Assembly (NCBI RefSeq): GCF_000739655.1
Contig: NZ_BATR01000183.1
Span: 1-64,000 of the forward strand
Origin: Verrucomicrobium sp. BvORR106
GTDB taxonomy: Bacteria; Verrucomicrobiota; Verrucomicrobiia; Verrucomicrobiales; Verrucomicrobiaceae
Length of the DNA: 64,000 bases
Direction of reading: 5' to 3'
Positions 17,208 through 27,100 of the stretch are shown piece by piece (position 1 is the first letter of the stretch; each line of letters starts with the position of its first letter). The translations under genes and the position numbers were made by a program. The notes under the pieces were generated by a model. That model searched no databases. It had not been told where the DNA came from and worked only from the letters and a program-made list of their open reading frames with translations.

Positions 17208-19385
17208 ATGTCAGAAACTTGCTTCACCCTTCCTCGTCTGAGAGGAGTCATCCGGACCGTTCGCACGTGGTGTGGAACGATTGTCGCCACGCTGGGGTGT
17301 ATGGCCGCCACAGACATCGCAAGAGCCGCGCCTTTGTCGTTCAAAGAGGCTGTGGCAACCTACGAGCCTGCTGATGAAACGGGGCGCATTGGCGAGACCA
17401 TTGATGGCATCCTCAGTGCAGACAACGGCTGGGATCTCCGCGGCGGCCAGCATCGTCCGCAGGGCGCGCTCTTCATTCTGGACAAGCCCGTCACCGCCTC
17501 CATCTACCAAGTGCAGCTGTCCTCCCTCGCCGCCATCTCCGGGGCCCATCCGGCCTGCTTCTCGGCAAGCGTGACCACGGACTCCGCGCCCACCATGAAC
17601 TCCCGATGGACGCCGCTCATCCCCAAGACAGCCTTTCTCAATGACTTCAGCCAGGTCAGGCAGGGGGGCATCGAGTTTCAGGGCGGGCGCATCATCATCC
17701 GCCCGCATCCCAGCCCCACCGTGCTGACCTTCCGCGCCACGGCCCCGGTCGGCAACGTCACGGCATTCAATCTGCGTTTGTTTCCTTATACCAGTGATGG
17801 CGCACCGGGCCGTCCGGCCAGTCTGGGATGCGATGCGCAAGGCAGCCTGGTCCTGACTGAGTTCCACGTCGAGGCAGATCCACTGCGCTCCACGAACATC
17901 GCCATTGGCCGGGTCGCGACCTGCTCCGGTCCCATCGTCGGCTACCTGCCTGCCTGGTATCTCACGGATGGTTTCGACAGTACCTTCACTCATCCGGAAA
18001 ACCCGGAGGGACGGCCCTTCCACTTCGATTTCGATCTGGGCAGGCACATGGATCTGGATCATATCGTCATTCGTAGTCGCGGCGACGGGCGACGGCCTGA
18101 CCGGTTGAGCCGCTACCGGATGCAAGTTCTTCAGGAGGGCTCCAAGAACCCGGCATGGGAGGCCTCTCTACGCTCGGATGGCTCAAATCCAGGCGTGGGC
18201 GGCAGCGACGTCGTCCGGAATCACGACGGCAAAGGAACCTTCGGCGGCAGACACCTCCGCATTCTCAACCAGACCGGACAGGCGGACTCACCCCAGATCG
18301 CAGAGGTGGAGATCTACCCCGCGTTGCGTCCTGTGCTCTCCGACTGGTTCGAGGATGCAACACCCGTCTCCGGCGGCACAGAACTGGAGGTCTCGGCGCG
18401 GAGCCGCCGCATCGCCTTTACCGTGCAGACCTCCGCCGTCCCCACAGTGAGAGACCTCATCACCTACCGATGGAAAGTGGTGGGCCAGGGCGACTCCTGG
18501 CAGATGGTCGATTCCTCGGGCAAGGCGGTCATCAGCCCCATTCCAGTTGAAGGGCACTACCGCCTCGTCGTCCAGGCACGCCACACCGACGGCCGATGGG
18601 ATGAGTCGGAGGCAAACGTCTCCCTCTCCATCATACCGCCCTGGTGGCGTCGGCCTGGCCGTGTGCTCGCACTCCTGACTGCCTTCATCGGCCTCGTGGG
18701 AGCCACCTGTTGGGCGGTTTCAGTCCGGCGCATCAAGACGGAATTGGGTCTCGCCCGGCAGCGGGCCGCGCTTAATCAGGAGCGGCTGCGCATTTCCCGG
18801 GACATGCACGATGATGTGGGAGCCCGACTCACGGGACTGGCCCTGCTCGCAGACCGGTGCCAGAAGACGGGCTCCCCCGAGGCACTGCAGCGGCTGGCCA
18901 CGGAAGCTCGCGCATCCGTCGCGGCGCTGGATGAGATCGTCTGGTCCGTGAATCCGCGCCACGACACCATCGGCAGCCTCGTGGAGCATCTTGAAGACCA
19001 CGCCCTGAGCTATCTTCAGACCGCCGGGATCAATTGCCTCCTGGAGGTGGACGTACCCTGGCCGGAACACTCCCTCGGGCTCCAGGAACGGCATCTTCTG
19101 CTCATGGCGTCCAAGGAAGCCTTGCAGAACGCAGTCAAACACGCCCACGCGGACACCGTAACGTTCACCTGTCAGCAGACCGCCCGTCTCCTGACCCTTC
19201 AGTTCGCGGACAACGGGCAGGGCCTGTCATCTGGCGTTGTTTCCGGAACCAAAGGGGACGGCGTGGAAAACATGCACCAGCGGTTGCGCGAGGCAGGTGG
19301 CTCCTGTGAAATCCAGACTGCCGCGTCCGGAGGCACCGCCGTCACCTTCCTCCTCCCCCTGCCACCACAACCACCTTCAACATGA
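17208..19385 (+). CDS. Membrane sensor histidine kinase with periplasmic carbohydrate-binding-like and Y_Y_Y domains
   Basis: 725 aa. After a signal/anchor segment come two galactose-binding-like beta domains (about 45-220 and 228-375; the second starts STNIAIGRVATCSG and ends QIAEVEIYP, an F5/8-type C layout), a Y_Y_Y domain (about 385-480, ITYRWKVVGQGDSWQ, EGHYRLVVQARHTDGRWD, ending PPWWRRPG), one membrane helix (about 483-505) and a HisKA_3/HATPase kinase of the NarX/UhpB type: RISRDMHDDVGARLTG with phospho-acceptor His534, SKEALQNAVKHAHA and DNGQGLSSG. The ATG at 17208 is preferred to a TTG 15 nt upstream. Its stop overlaps the regulator's start. Domain order and position beside opgG and glgX suggest a sugar or glucan signal; this is inference. 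Confidence 0.92.
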   Translation: MSETCFTLPRLRGVIRTVRTWCGTIVATLGCMAATDIARAAPLSFKEAVATYEPADETGRIGETIDGILSADNGWDLRGGQHRPQGALFILDKPVTASIYQVQLSSLAAISGAHPACFSASVTTDSAPTMNSRWTPLIPKTAFLNDFSQVRQGGIEFQGGRIIIRPHPSPTVLTFRATAPVGNVTAFNLRLFPYTSDGAPGRPASLGCDAQGSLVLTEFHVEADPLRSTNIAIGRVATCSGPIVGYLPAWYLTDGFDSTFTHPENPEGRPFHFDFDLGRHMDLDHIVIRSRGDGRRPDRLSRYRMQVLQEGSKNPAWEASLRSDGSNPGVGGSDVVRNHDGKGTFGGRHLRILNQTGQADSPQIAEVEIYPALRPVLSDWFEDATPVSGGTELEVSARSRRIAFTVQTSAVPTVRDLITYRWKVVGQGDSWQMVDSSGKAVISPIPVEGHYRLVVQARHTDGRWDESEANVSLSIIPPWWRRPGRVLALLTAFIGLVGATCWAVSVRRIKTELGLARQRAALNQERLRISRDMHDDVGARLTGLALLADRCQKTGSPEALQRLATEARASVAALDEIVWSVNPRHDTIGSLVEHLEDHALSYLQTAGINCLLEVDVPWPEHSLGLQERHLLLMASKEALQNAVKHAHADTVTFTCQQTARLLTLQFADNGQGLSSGVVSGTKGDGVENMHQRLREAGGSCEIQTAASGGTAVTFLLPLPPQPPST

Positions 19386-20038
19386 CCATCACCGTCAGCC
19401 TTGTGGAGGACAACCCGCTGCTCGCCAGCGAGCTCCAGCAGCTTGTTGCCGGGGCTCCGGACATGGTCTGCCTCGATGTCTATGCCACCGTGGCCGCCGC
19501 CCTGGAGGGGCTGCCAGCTCGCAAGCCTGAGATCCTCCTCGTGGACCTGCGCCTGCCGGACCATAGCGGGGTGGATCTCATTGCCGCCGTCAGCGAACGC
19601 CTCCCGGATGTCCAGTGCGTGGTCCTCACCATGTATGAAGAGAGCGACCTCATCTTCAGCGCCCTCCAGGCAGGGGCTTGTGGTTATCTCCTGAAACGCA
19701 CGCCCCCGGAGGAGCTGCTCCAGGCCATTCGTCAGGTCCAGGCGGGAGGTTCCGTCATCACCCCAAAGATTGCCCGCCGTATTCTGGAGATCTTCCCCAG
19801 GCTGACCCGCGCTCAACCAGAACCCGCGACACCTCCCATGGAGCAGCTCAGTGACCGGGAACTGTCGGTGTTAAAACTGCTCGTTAGCGGCCGTGCCCGC
19901 AAACAGATCGTGGACGATCTCGCCCTCAACGTTCATACCCTCGACTACACCATCCGCTCCATCTACCGCAAGCTTCGGGTCAACTGCCTGGCTGCCGCGA
20001 TCTCTGTGGCAGTGAAGGGCAAGATCGTGAAGCCGTGA
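19382..20038 (+). CDS. NarL/LuxR-type response regulator
   Basis: 218-aa partner of the kinase just upstream; the two share ATGA, so they are translationally coupled. Receiver domain about residues 3-125: acidic Glu9/Asp10, phospho-acceptor Asp55 (LLVDLRLPDHSG), Thr83 and Lys105 (YLLKRTPPEEL). The LuxR-type helix-turn-helix covers about 150-215 (LSDRELSVLKLLVSGRARKQ, then HTLDYTIRSIYRKLRV). The recognition region is slightly divergent (VHTLDYTIRSIY where VKTHLSNIYRKL-like sequence is usual). Targets are unknown; the adjacent glucan genes and the PEP-CTERM gene are candidates. Confidence 0.93.
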   Translation: MTITVSLVEDNPLLASELQQLVAGAPDMVCLDVYATVAAALEGLPARKPEILLVDLRLPDHSGVDLIAAVSERLPDVQCVVLTMYEESDLIFSALQAGACGYLLKRTPPEELLQAIRQVQAGGSVITPKIARRILEIFPRLTRAQPEPATPPMEQLSDRELSVLKLLVSGRARKQIVDDLALNVHTLDYTIRSIYRKLRVNCLAAAISVAVKGKIVKP

Positions 20039-20042
20039 GCCT

Positions 20043-20783
20043 CTACGAACTGACCTTGTTGCGCACAGCTGGCCTCCGACGGCGCAGTCCTACGGAAACA
20101 ACTCCCAGGGAGGCAAGCAGTGCCTGCGAAGGCTCAGGCACGGCACGGATCTGAAAACCGTTGAGCTGAGTGGAGTCTGTCGCCCCCGCGTTGTGACTGC
20201 CCAGGAGGTTGAAGATCTGGGTCGCCGCGTCAGCAGTGAAGGTTCCAATGACGTACTGTCCCAGTCCGCCTGCCACATTCTGCACATTGAGGTCCAGCAC
20301 CGCCGTCGTTCCTGCAGTGATATCCAGCGTCCGGCCCGAGGTGCCTCCGCCCCGCGAGTCGTTGACCCAGAATTGCACCAGATAGCTTTGTCCGATGGTC
20401 AGCCCGCTCAGGTTGAGCGTCTCCAGCGTAGCCCCATCCGTGTACCTGCCGGAACTGACCAGGGCCTGATAACCCGCGCTCAGCGCACTGTATGGTGCCG
20501 CCGCATTGCCGAACACCGACCCTGGGTTCAGATTCAGCGTGTCAGTGAGTCCTGGGATCGTGGCCGTGTTGTTGTAAGCCGCGAAGGTCACCCCATTGAC
20601 CGTTGTTGCCGTGGCGGCCCCAATATTTGCCGCGAGAATGACACTGCCAGTGGTGCTGACATCCGCATCCCCGGAAATGGACTGCGGGCTCGACCACAGC
20701 ACGGTAGCTCCCGGCAGCGCGGAAGTGCCGGCCGCTGCCAGGAGCAGCACGGCGAGCCATGTGAAGATCTTCTTGTTCATCAT
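20043..20783 (-). CDS. PEP-CTERM exosortase-substrate protein
   Basis: About 246 aa, exported. Signal peptide MMNKKIFTWLAVLLLAAAGT, a Gly/Ala/Thr/Asn-rich beta domain (LNLSGLTIGQSYLVQFWVND, FNLLGSHNAGATDSTQLNGF), and the PEP-CTERM tail: VPEPS, a short hydrophobic segment, then RRRR. Such proteins are sorted by exosortase (EpsH/XrtA) and often belong to extracellular matrix or biofilm. No exosortase is in the window. The last 11 residues after RRRR (PAVRNKVSS) make the basic end longer than usual. It converges with the response regulator, 4 nt apart. Starts at 20783 and 20780 are equally possible. Confidence 0.88.
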   Translation of the reverse strand: MMNKKIFTWLAVLLLAAAGTSALPGATVLWSSPQSISGDADVSTTGSVILAANIGAATATTVNGVTFAAYNNTATIPGLTDTLNLNPGSVFGNAAAPYSALSAGYQALVSSGRYTDGATLETLNLSGLTIGQSYLVQFWVNDSRGGGTSGRTLDITAGTTAVLDLNVQNVAGGLGQYVIGTFTADAATQIFNLLGSHNAGATDSTQLNGFQIRAVPEPSQALLASLGVVSVGLRRRRPAVRNKVSS

Positions 20784-20890
20784 CTTGAGGGCGTGGAGGC
20801 TCCTCATGCGAGGTCCTCCAAACGCTCAAAATGTCAGGGCTGCCCGCCCTGCTTCAACATCTTCACTTTACGAGAGCTCGTAAGCCCAGC

Positions 20891-21475
20891 TCACGGCTTC
20901 ACCTGCCGGATGGTGTTCGCCAGCATCTGCCGCGCCACCCGAAGATTCGCCGGCTGGGGAGAGCGTCTCATGGCTTCCAGGAACATCTCGGCCTTCTCAA
21001 TCGTCTGCTTCAGCTTGGGTGAGTGGAACCGGGCAATGAGGTTATCCATCAGATCGGCCACTTTCACCGCCACAGCCACGTCTGAACCATGCAGCACCTG
21101 GACGACGTAGTCCGCCTCAGACATGTCTTCCGGGCGGGTGAGCGCCTGGACCGCCAGGGAAACACTGGTGCCAAAGACCGCCTCAATCAATCCGGGATCG
21201 GTGGGGGTCTTTTCCAAGACATCATGCAAGAGGGCCACCACAGAGTACTCGGGAGCATCCAGCAACAGGACGTTGTGCACGATGTTGGCCACGCGATAGG
21301 CGTGATCCGCCTCGGGCTCCTCAGGGTCGCTGCGGCGGAAACCCTCGAGATGGCGATTGGCAAAAGAAGCCGCCTGCAGCACATCGGAGTCAGTGGAGTC
21401 GAGATAGAGGAATTGCGCCATGCCCACCACCGGATGGGCGTGGGCTCGAAGGGGCATGCTGGAAAGGAGGGTCAT
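20891..21475 (-). CDS. Small HD-domain phosphohydrolase (RelA/SpoT/Mesh1-like)
   Basis: 194-aa cytoplasmic protein. The HD domain matches the (p)ppGpp hydrolase type: first histidine in ADHAYRVANIV (His58), HD pair in ALLHDVLEKTPT (His84, Asp85), FGTSVSLAVQALTRPEDM, and VKVADLMDNL (Asp141, Asn144-region). It has no synthetase, TGS or ACT domain, like Mesh1 small alarmone hydrolases of about 180 aa. The usual HDxxED after the HD pair reads HDVLEKT, with Lys89 replacing the Asp that helps position water in SpoT, so activity or substrate may differ. It stands alone, 108 nt from the PEP-CTERM gene in the same direction. Confidence 0.8.
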   Translation of the reverse strand: MTLLSSMPLRAHAHPVVGMAQFLYLDSTDSDVLQAASFANRHLEGFRRSDPEEPEADHAYRVANIVHNVLLLDAPEYSVVALLHDVLEKTPTDPGLIEAVFGTSVSLAVQALTRPEDMSEADYVVQVLHGSDVAVAVKVADLMDNLIARFHSPKLKQTIEKAEMFLEAMRRSPQPANLRVARQMLANTIRQVKP

Positions 21476-21661
21476 GACTTAAATGGGGTTTCGGGAGCGT
21501 GATCGCACCTGATGGCACGCACACTCTCGCTTGGCCGGAAATCGCGTGCCACCCCACAATTGGGTGCAGTTGTTTCATCAGAATCCGCCCAGCCCACCCT
21601 GAACGAGGCATCATCCATCCCAGCCCCAAATTCCCCCCGCCCTTTTCGCAGATTCAGTCAC

Positions 21662-22672
21662 TCATTTTGGGCTTGAAAACGGCGCTCCGGGCCTGTTTGG
21701 CCGCCAACCGGACCACTCCGAGGCAAGCCGACTGGAGAATTCAGCCGCACCCAGTGGATTGGGATGAAGATGGTCCGCAAACTTGTCAGCTGTCAGCCAG
21801 TCATCAGCATACTCAATTCTGCAATCGAACGCGGCCAACTTCCTTTCCAAATGCTGGCAATAGGTGCCCCATTCGGCAGTGTCGTACCTGCCTTTTCGAT
21901 GTTCTGGAGACACTGGCAGCGCCACGATGCGGATGTTCTTTCCCGCAGCCATAACTTCAGAGAACAAGGCGACCAGCACAGGAGCAATTTCCGCATTCCC
22001 CGCCACCGCATCCGAGCAACGCTTTTTGAAGGTGTCGGAATCGGGAACGGCTACCAACGAAAAATCTCTCACGCGTCCAAATTTGTTGTACGCCTCCGGC
22101 GGCATTCCCAGTCCGCCGGTTTTTCGCCTCAACAACTCCACCTTTCCCCAATATGCGCCCCTCTCCACATACAGAGGAACGCGAGCCAGAACGGAAAACA
22201 TCTTTTGATCAAACCAGCTGTCACTCAAATAGGGCGCCGCCAGATCAGGTTCATACAGGAAGGCCACCGTGCGGTTGCCGATAATCTTTGATACCGGACA
22301 CTGCGTCGGGTCCGTCAGAGCATGGTCGAAGAACCCAAAGATCACGGTCTTGCACTCTGGCTGCAGGTGCAAGATCTGTCGACCGATCAGGTAGTGCTCC
22401 ACACTAGCACTTCCGCCAAATCCGGCATTGAAGGCGTGGATATTTTCTCCATTCTTCAATCTCCACGAGTCTTCAAACGCCTTGGCGTCAAAGACGGCGG
22501 CCACCACAGAGTTTCCCAGCATCGTCACCTGCGACTCGGAGTGCGAGGCGATATCCCGAAGATGAGACTTGGGCAGTGAGTTGCTCGAGACGCGCGCGAC
22601 AACCACGTTAAGCAGGACGACCGCCAGCAACGCAAGCGTACACAACTTAAAAAGCACTCGACGGGAAACCAT
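21662..22672 (-). CDS. Membrane-anchored SGNH-hydrolase-like protein (MBOAT partner)
   Basis: 336 aa. An N-terminal anchor (RRVLFKLCTLALLAVVLLNV) puts the rest outside the inner membrane. The block-I pattern VTMLGNSVVAAVFD (Ser after Gly-Asn, replacing GDS) and the terminal DHLHPNPLGAAEFS resemble the catalytic Ser and Asp-x-x-His of AlgJ/AlgX/DltD-like SGNH proteins, which work with MBOAT proteins to O-acylate polysaccharides or envelope polymers. The start at 22672 is chosen by the anchor. It lies 2 nt downstream of the DUF5989 gene in the same operon. Confidence 0.75.
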   Translation of the reverse strand: MVSRRVLFKLCTLALLAVVLLNVVVARVSSNSLPKSHLRDIASHSESQVTMLGNSVVAAVFDAKAFEDSWRLKNGENIHAFNAGFGGSASVEHYLIGRQILHLQPECKTVIFGFFDHALTDPTQCPVSKIIGNRTVAFLYEPDLAAPYLSDSWFDQKMFSVLARVPLYVERGAYWGKVELLRRKTGGLGMPPEAYNKFGRVRDFSLVAVPDSDTFKKRCSDAVAGNAEIAPVLVALFSEVMAAGKNIRIVALPVSPEHRKGRYDTAEWGTYCQHLERKLAAFDCRIEYADDWLTADKFADHLHPNPLGAAEFSSRLASEWSGWRPNRPGAPFSSPK

Positions 22673-22674
22673 GA

Positions 22675-22860
22675 TCAGAAATCGATGTAGATAAATCGGG
22701 ATCCCTGGCCCGAAAACAAGATGATTAGCCCGATCAGAAGCAGCCACCAAACCCCTAGCAACCAAGTGACTGTGCCCGAGGGCAATGGCTGCGGAGGTGT
22801 TTCCGAAACACCCCCTATATACTCCAGCCACATTTTAGCTTTAGTGATCAATTCTTTCAT
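22675..22860 (-). CDS. Small membrane protein, DUF5989 type
   Basis: 61 aa: a helical N-terminus (MKELITKAKMWLEYIGG), a short linker, one membrane helix (WLLGVWWLLLIGLIILF) and the terminal GSRFIYIDF. This matches the DUF5989/SxtJ-like pattern of tiny proteins that travel with MBOAT acyltransferases and end in GSxxxPFIYTLF. Its ATG overlaps the stop of the MBOAT gene (ATGA at 22857-22860). A structural role in the acyltransferase complex is inferred from the constant gene order. Confidence 0.7.
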   Translation of the reverse strand: MKELITKAKMWLEYIGGVSETPPQPLPSGTVTWLLGVWWLLLIGLIILFSGQGSRFIYIDF

Positions 22861-24035
22861 CCTGCGATCATCCTCCTGAAGAAAAACAGCGCTGTCGGCA
22901 CGTCCATGCAGAACCAGGCCCACCCTAAGATGACGACAATCATCGTGAGGGCCCATGCTGCGAAGTTTGCCAGCGCCGAGGCTGGCCGCCCAGAGTTAGA
23001 GGTTCGGCGAGACCACCAGCGATTCACAGCCAGCGCCGCGCCATGCCACGCCCCCCAGATCACGAAATTGAGGCCTGCGCCATGCCACACCCCGCTCACT
23101 AGCATCGTGACAAACAAATTGAAATACACTGCAAAATGAGACCTGCCGCGAGACCCACCCAGAGGAATATATACGTAATCCATGAGCCACTTGCTCAGTG
23201 ACATGTGCCAGTGACGCCAGAAATCGGAGATGCTCGTCCGTGCGTATGGCCAGTCGAAGTTCTCCTTTACCCGCAGGCCAAACAATCTTGCCGAGCCAAT
23301 GGCAATGTCAGAATACGCCGAGAAATCAAAATAGATCTTGATGCCGTAAGCCACGAGCCAGATCGGCAGCACCCACCGCTCTGCCTGGGCGATATCCGTG
23401 GCATTCAAGTTCTGCGTGAAGCTCGACATGAAGTCCGCCACCACAAACTTCTTGGCCAACCCCGTGAGAATGCGCGTGATGCCTCGCTCGAAGTCCAGGG
23501 GCCAGTTGTCCGAAGGATCCCGCAGGGCAGGTACAAAGTCCTGATAGCGCTTGATAGGCCCAGCAACCATCGTGGGAAAAAACAGGATGAACGCCAGATA
23601 CTCATCCAACCTCCCTTTCTCCGCCGTGCCCTGTTGGCGGTCACGGGCATAGTGGATGAATTCAAAAGTGAAGAAGGAGACTCCCAGCGGAAGAAAAGCT
23701 CCCGCCCAAATCAGAGATGAGCTGCTTCCTCCTACAGTCGATACCACAAAGTTCCAATACTTGAAGACGAACAACACCAGAAGGGCCTGCAGAATTCCAG
23801 CAAGGCACCAGGCAGAACCTGGCCTGTAAAGGCGACTGAAAACAGCCTCCCAAAAAAACACCGTGAGACACAAAGCCCCCACCCAGCCCCCGAGCTCCGT
23901 CACGGAAAAGTAGATGAAGAACAGGGCTCCTGAGGCGATCAGAACACGGGCTCGATACTCTGCCGCGGCCACGCGAAACAGCACCGCAGCCGGCAGCAAA
24001 AAGAGGAAAAAGTAGGCGAACGTATTAAAAATCAT
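22857..24035 (-). CDS. MBOAT-family membrane O-acyltransferase
   Basis: 392 aa, polytopic. Moves acyl groups, usually acetyl, across the inner membrane for O-acylation of an exported polymer (AlgI/PatA/DltB type). Family landmarks are FLPLGVSFFTFEFIHYARD, FFPTMVAGPIKRYQDF, YFDFSAYSDIAIGSARLFG, SISDFWRHWHMSLSKWLMDY and the catalytic histidine in SGVWHGAGLNFVIWGAWHG. The ATG at 24035 begins the first membrane helix (FNTFAYFFLFLLPAAVLF). It is the first gene of a three-gene leftward operon with DUF5989 and the SGNH-like protein. The acceptor is unknown; the opgG glucan or a capsular polymer are possibilities. Confidence 0.92.
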   Translation of the reverse strand: MIFNTFAYFFLFLLPAAVLFRVAAAEYRARVLIASGALFFIYFSVTELGGWVGALCLTVFFWEAVFSRLYRPGSAWCLAGILQALLVLFVFKYWNFVVSTVGGSSSSLIWAGAFLPLGVSFFTFEFIHYARDRQQGTAEKGRLDEYLAFILFFPTMVAGPIKRYQDFVPALRDPSDNWPLDFERGITRILTGLAKKFVVADFMSSFTQNLNATDIAQAERWVLPIWLVAYGIKIYFDFSAYSDIAIGSARLFGLRVKENFDWPYARTSISDFWRHWHMSLSKWLMDYVYIPLGGSRGRSHFAVYFNLFVTMLVSGVWHGAGLNFVIWGAWHGAALAVNRWWSRRTSNSGRPASALANFAAWALTMIVVILGWAWFCMDVPTALFFFRRMIAG

Positions 24036-24094
24036 CCCTCGGCTCCTCTTCTTCCCGAGATAGCCCCTGCCGTCAACGCAAGACCGCAATCAGA

Positions 24095-24129
24095 CGAATG
24101 GCTCCAAGGGATATCCCTGGAGCCATTCG
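24095..24129. terminator. Long intergenic hairpin
   Basis: CGAATGGCTCCAAGGG (24095-24110) faces CCCTGGAGCCATTCG (24115-24129), a 15-bp stem with one bulged base and a 4-nt loop. It lies between the RND pump gene, which ends at 24171, and the MBOAT operon, both leftward. There is no clear T tract, so intrinsic termination is possible but unproven. Confidence 0.55.
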
Positions 24130-24170
24130 AGGCGTTCCTAAACTGACTGCAATCTAGATCTGCAAATGCC

Positions 24171-27100
24171 TCAGGCACCGCCAGCGGAGTGGGTGATCCC
24201 AGTAGTTGGAGAGTCCGCCACGTGGGCCTCCTCCTCTTCCTTCTTCGGCGGGCCCGAGATCTTCTCTGCCAGGGTCTGGACCTCCTTGTAGAGCCACGGG
24301 ATGAAGAAGACCCCGATCAAGGTGGCCGCGCTCATGCCGAAGCACACGGCCGTGCCCAGGCTCTGCCGGCTGGCCGCGCCAGCTCCAGAAGAGAGCACCA
24401 GAGGCACCACTCCGAGGATGAAGGCCAGAGAGGTCATGATGATCGGCCTCAGCCGGAGCCTCGCCCCTTCGAGTGCGGCCTCCTCAATGCCCATGCCCGC
24501 CTCACGTCGCACCTTGGCGAATTCCACAATCAGGATGGCGTTCTTGGCCGCCAGACCGATCAGCATCACCAGACCAATCTGCACATACACGTCATTGGTC
24601 AGCCCCCGCATCCACGCCCCAAAGAAGGCACCGAAGACGCCGATGGGCAGGCCAAAGAGTACCGCGAACGGCACCGCCCAGCTCTCATACTGGGCGGCCA
24701 GCACCAGGAAGACGAACAACAGCGCCAGGCCCAGGATGACCGTCTGTTGACCAGCTGCCTGCTTCTCCTGGAGGGCCGTCCCCGTCCATTCATAGCCGTA
24801 GCCGTCCGGCAGGTTTTCCTTGGCCAGCTCTTCCATCGCCGCAATAACCTGACCCGAGCTCACCCCGGGAGCTCCGGTGGCCGTTATTTCCGAGGTCCGG
24901 TAGAGGTTGAAGTGAGGCAGCAGATCCGCGCCGGTGCTGGACTCGACCTTGGCAAACGTGCTGAAGGGCACCATGCTCCCGTCTGCGCTGCGCACATAGA
25001 TGTTGTAGATGTCCTCCGGCACCATGCGATAGGCGGGCTCTGCCTGCACCTTCACCTGGAAGCTGCGGCCAAAGAGCGTGAGATCATTCACATACAGTCC
25101 ACCCAGATAGCTCTGCAGGGCGCCGAAGACACTGTCCAGCGGAACGCCCAGCGTCTTGATCTTGTCACGGTCCAGCTCCACAAACGTCTGGGGCACCTGC
25201 GTGCTGTAGAAGGTGAACACCCGCGCCAGATCCGGACGCTGCGCGGCGGCAGCAAGCATCTTGTTGGAGACCTCCTGCAGCTCTTCCGGAGAGCGGCCAC
25301 TGCGATCTTGCAGTTCGAACTGCACGCCCCCGGCATTGCCCAGGCCCTGGATGGGCGGAGGTGAGGTCGGGATGATCAGCGCCTCTGGAATCTGGCTGAC
25401 TCTGGCATAGATCGATGGCACGATCTGCGCCACCTGCTCAGAGGGATCGGGCCGCTCTTTCCAGTCCTTCAGCGACACGATGCAGACCCCGGCATTGGAA
25501 CTGCGGGCTCCGCTCAGGAGGTTCAGACTCCCGATCGTGATCACATCGCTCACGCCCGGCGTCTTCGCCAGGATGTCCTCCACCTTGCGGAGCACCTTGT
25601 CTGTCCGCTCCTGGGAAGCCCCATCCGGCAGCGTGGTGATGACAAACAGATAGCCCATGTCCTCATCAGGCAGGAAGGAAGTGGGCAGTTGTTTCAGCAA
25701 TCCCACCGTGCCTGTGTAGAGCCCGGCCAGCAGCACAAGGGTGATGATGGCATAACGGATGAGCCAGCGGCAGATGCTCACATAGTGCCCGGTGATGCGG
25801 TCAAACCAACGATTGAACGCCGCCAGTCCACGCCCCAGGGGCCCTTTGGGCGGCTCCCGATGGCGCAGCAGCATTACGCAAAGCGCCGGAGTCAGGGTCA
25901 AGGCCACGAGCGCGGACAGCATCACCGAGACCGACAGGGTGATCGCGAACTGCTGGTAGAGCTTGCCTGTGATGCCGCCCATGAAGGACACCGGGATGAA
26001 CACCGAACATAACACCAGGGCAATGGCCACCACTGGCCCCGACACCTCGTGCATGGCCTTTCGGGTTGCAGCCAGCGGGCTCAGTCCTTTTTCAATATGG
26101 TGCTCCACCGCCTCCACCACCACGATGGCATCATCCACCACCAGACCGATGGCGAGCACCATGGCAAACAACGTCAGGGTGTTGATGGTGAAGCCGAGCG
26201 GAGCAAAGATGGCAAAGGTACCGATCAATGAGACTGGCACTGCCAGCATGGGGATCAGGGTGGCGCGCCAGTTGCCGAGGAAGATAAACACCACCACGAC
26301 CACCAGCACAAAGGCCTCGGCCAGGGTGTGCAGCACTTCTTCAATCGAGGCCGTCACGAATCGCGTGGTGTCGAAGCTTACCTTCACCTCCATGCCGTTC
26401 GGGAAGGCAGTGGCCAGCTCGTCCATCCGCTTCTTGCAGGCCTCCGCTGTATCCAGCGCGTTCGCCGTGGGGAGCTGGAAGATCCCGATGAGTGCGGCAG
26501 GTGAACCATTGATGCGGCCGAAGCTTGCGTAGTCCTTGCCGCCCAGTTCGGTCCGCGCCACATCCCGCAACCGCACCACGGTGCCGTCCGCCAGGGTGGT
26601 CAGCACGATTTCCCCGAACTCATCCGGCTGCACGAGCCGCCCCTTCACATTCACGGAGAACTGGAACTCCGTCCCTTTCTCCGCGGGAGGTGCCCCGATC
26701 TGCCCTGCCGCCGCCTGCACGTTTTGCTCGGCCAGCGCATTGGAGACGTCATTGGCCGTGAGCCCCAGCTTGGCCAGCTTGTCCGGCTGGAGCCAGACGC
26801 GCATGGAGTAGTCCTTCTGCGTGAAGATCTGCACCGCACCCACGCCCTGCACACGGGCCAGCTCAGACTGCAGGTTCAGGAAAGCATAATTGTTAAGGAA
26901 GAGGTCATCATACGTGCCATCCGGTGAGCTGAGGGCAAAGACCAGCAGCATGTCCGGAGACTGCTTGGTGACGGTGATGCCGTTTTTCGTGACATCTGTG
27001 GGCAGCTTGGGCTGGGCTCGCGCCACCCGGTTCTGCACGTCCACGGCGGCATCGTCAATGTTCTTGCCCACCTTGAACGTCACCTTGATGGAACTCTGGC

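Noticed and set aside
20891-21475. Full RelA/SpoT synthetase-hydrolase
   Set aside because: Only the HD domain is present; no synthetase, TGS or ACT sequence.
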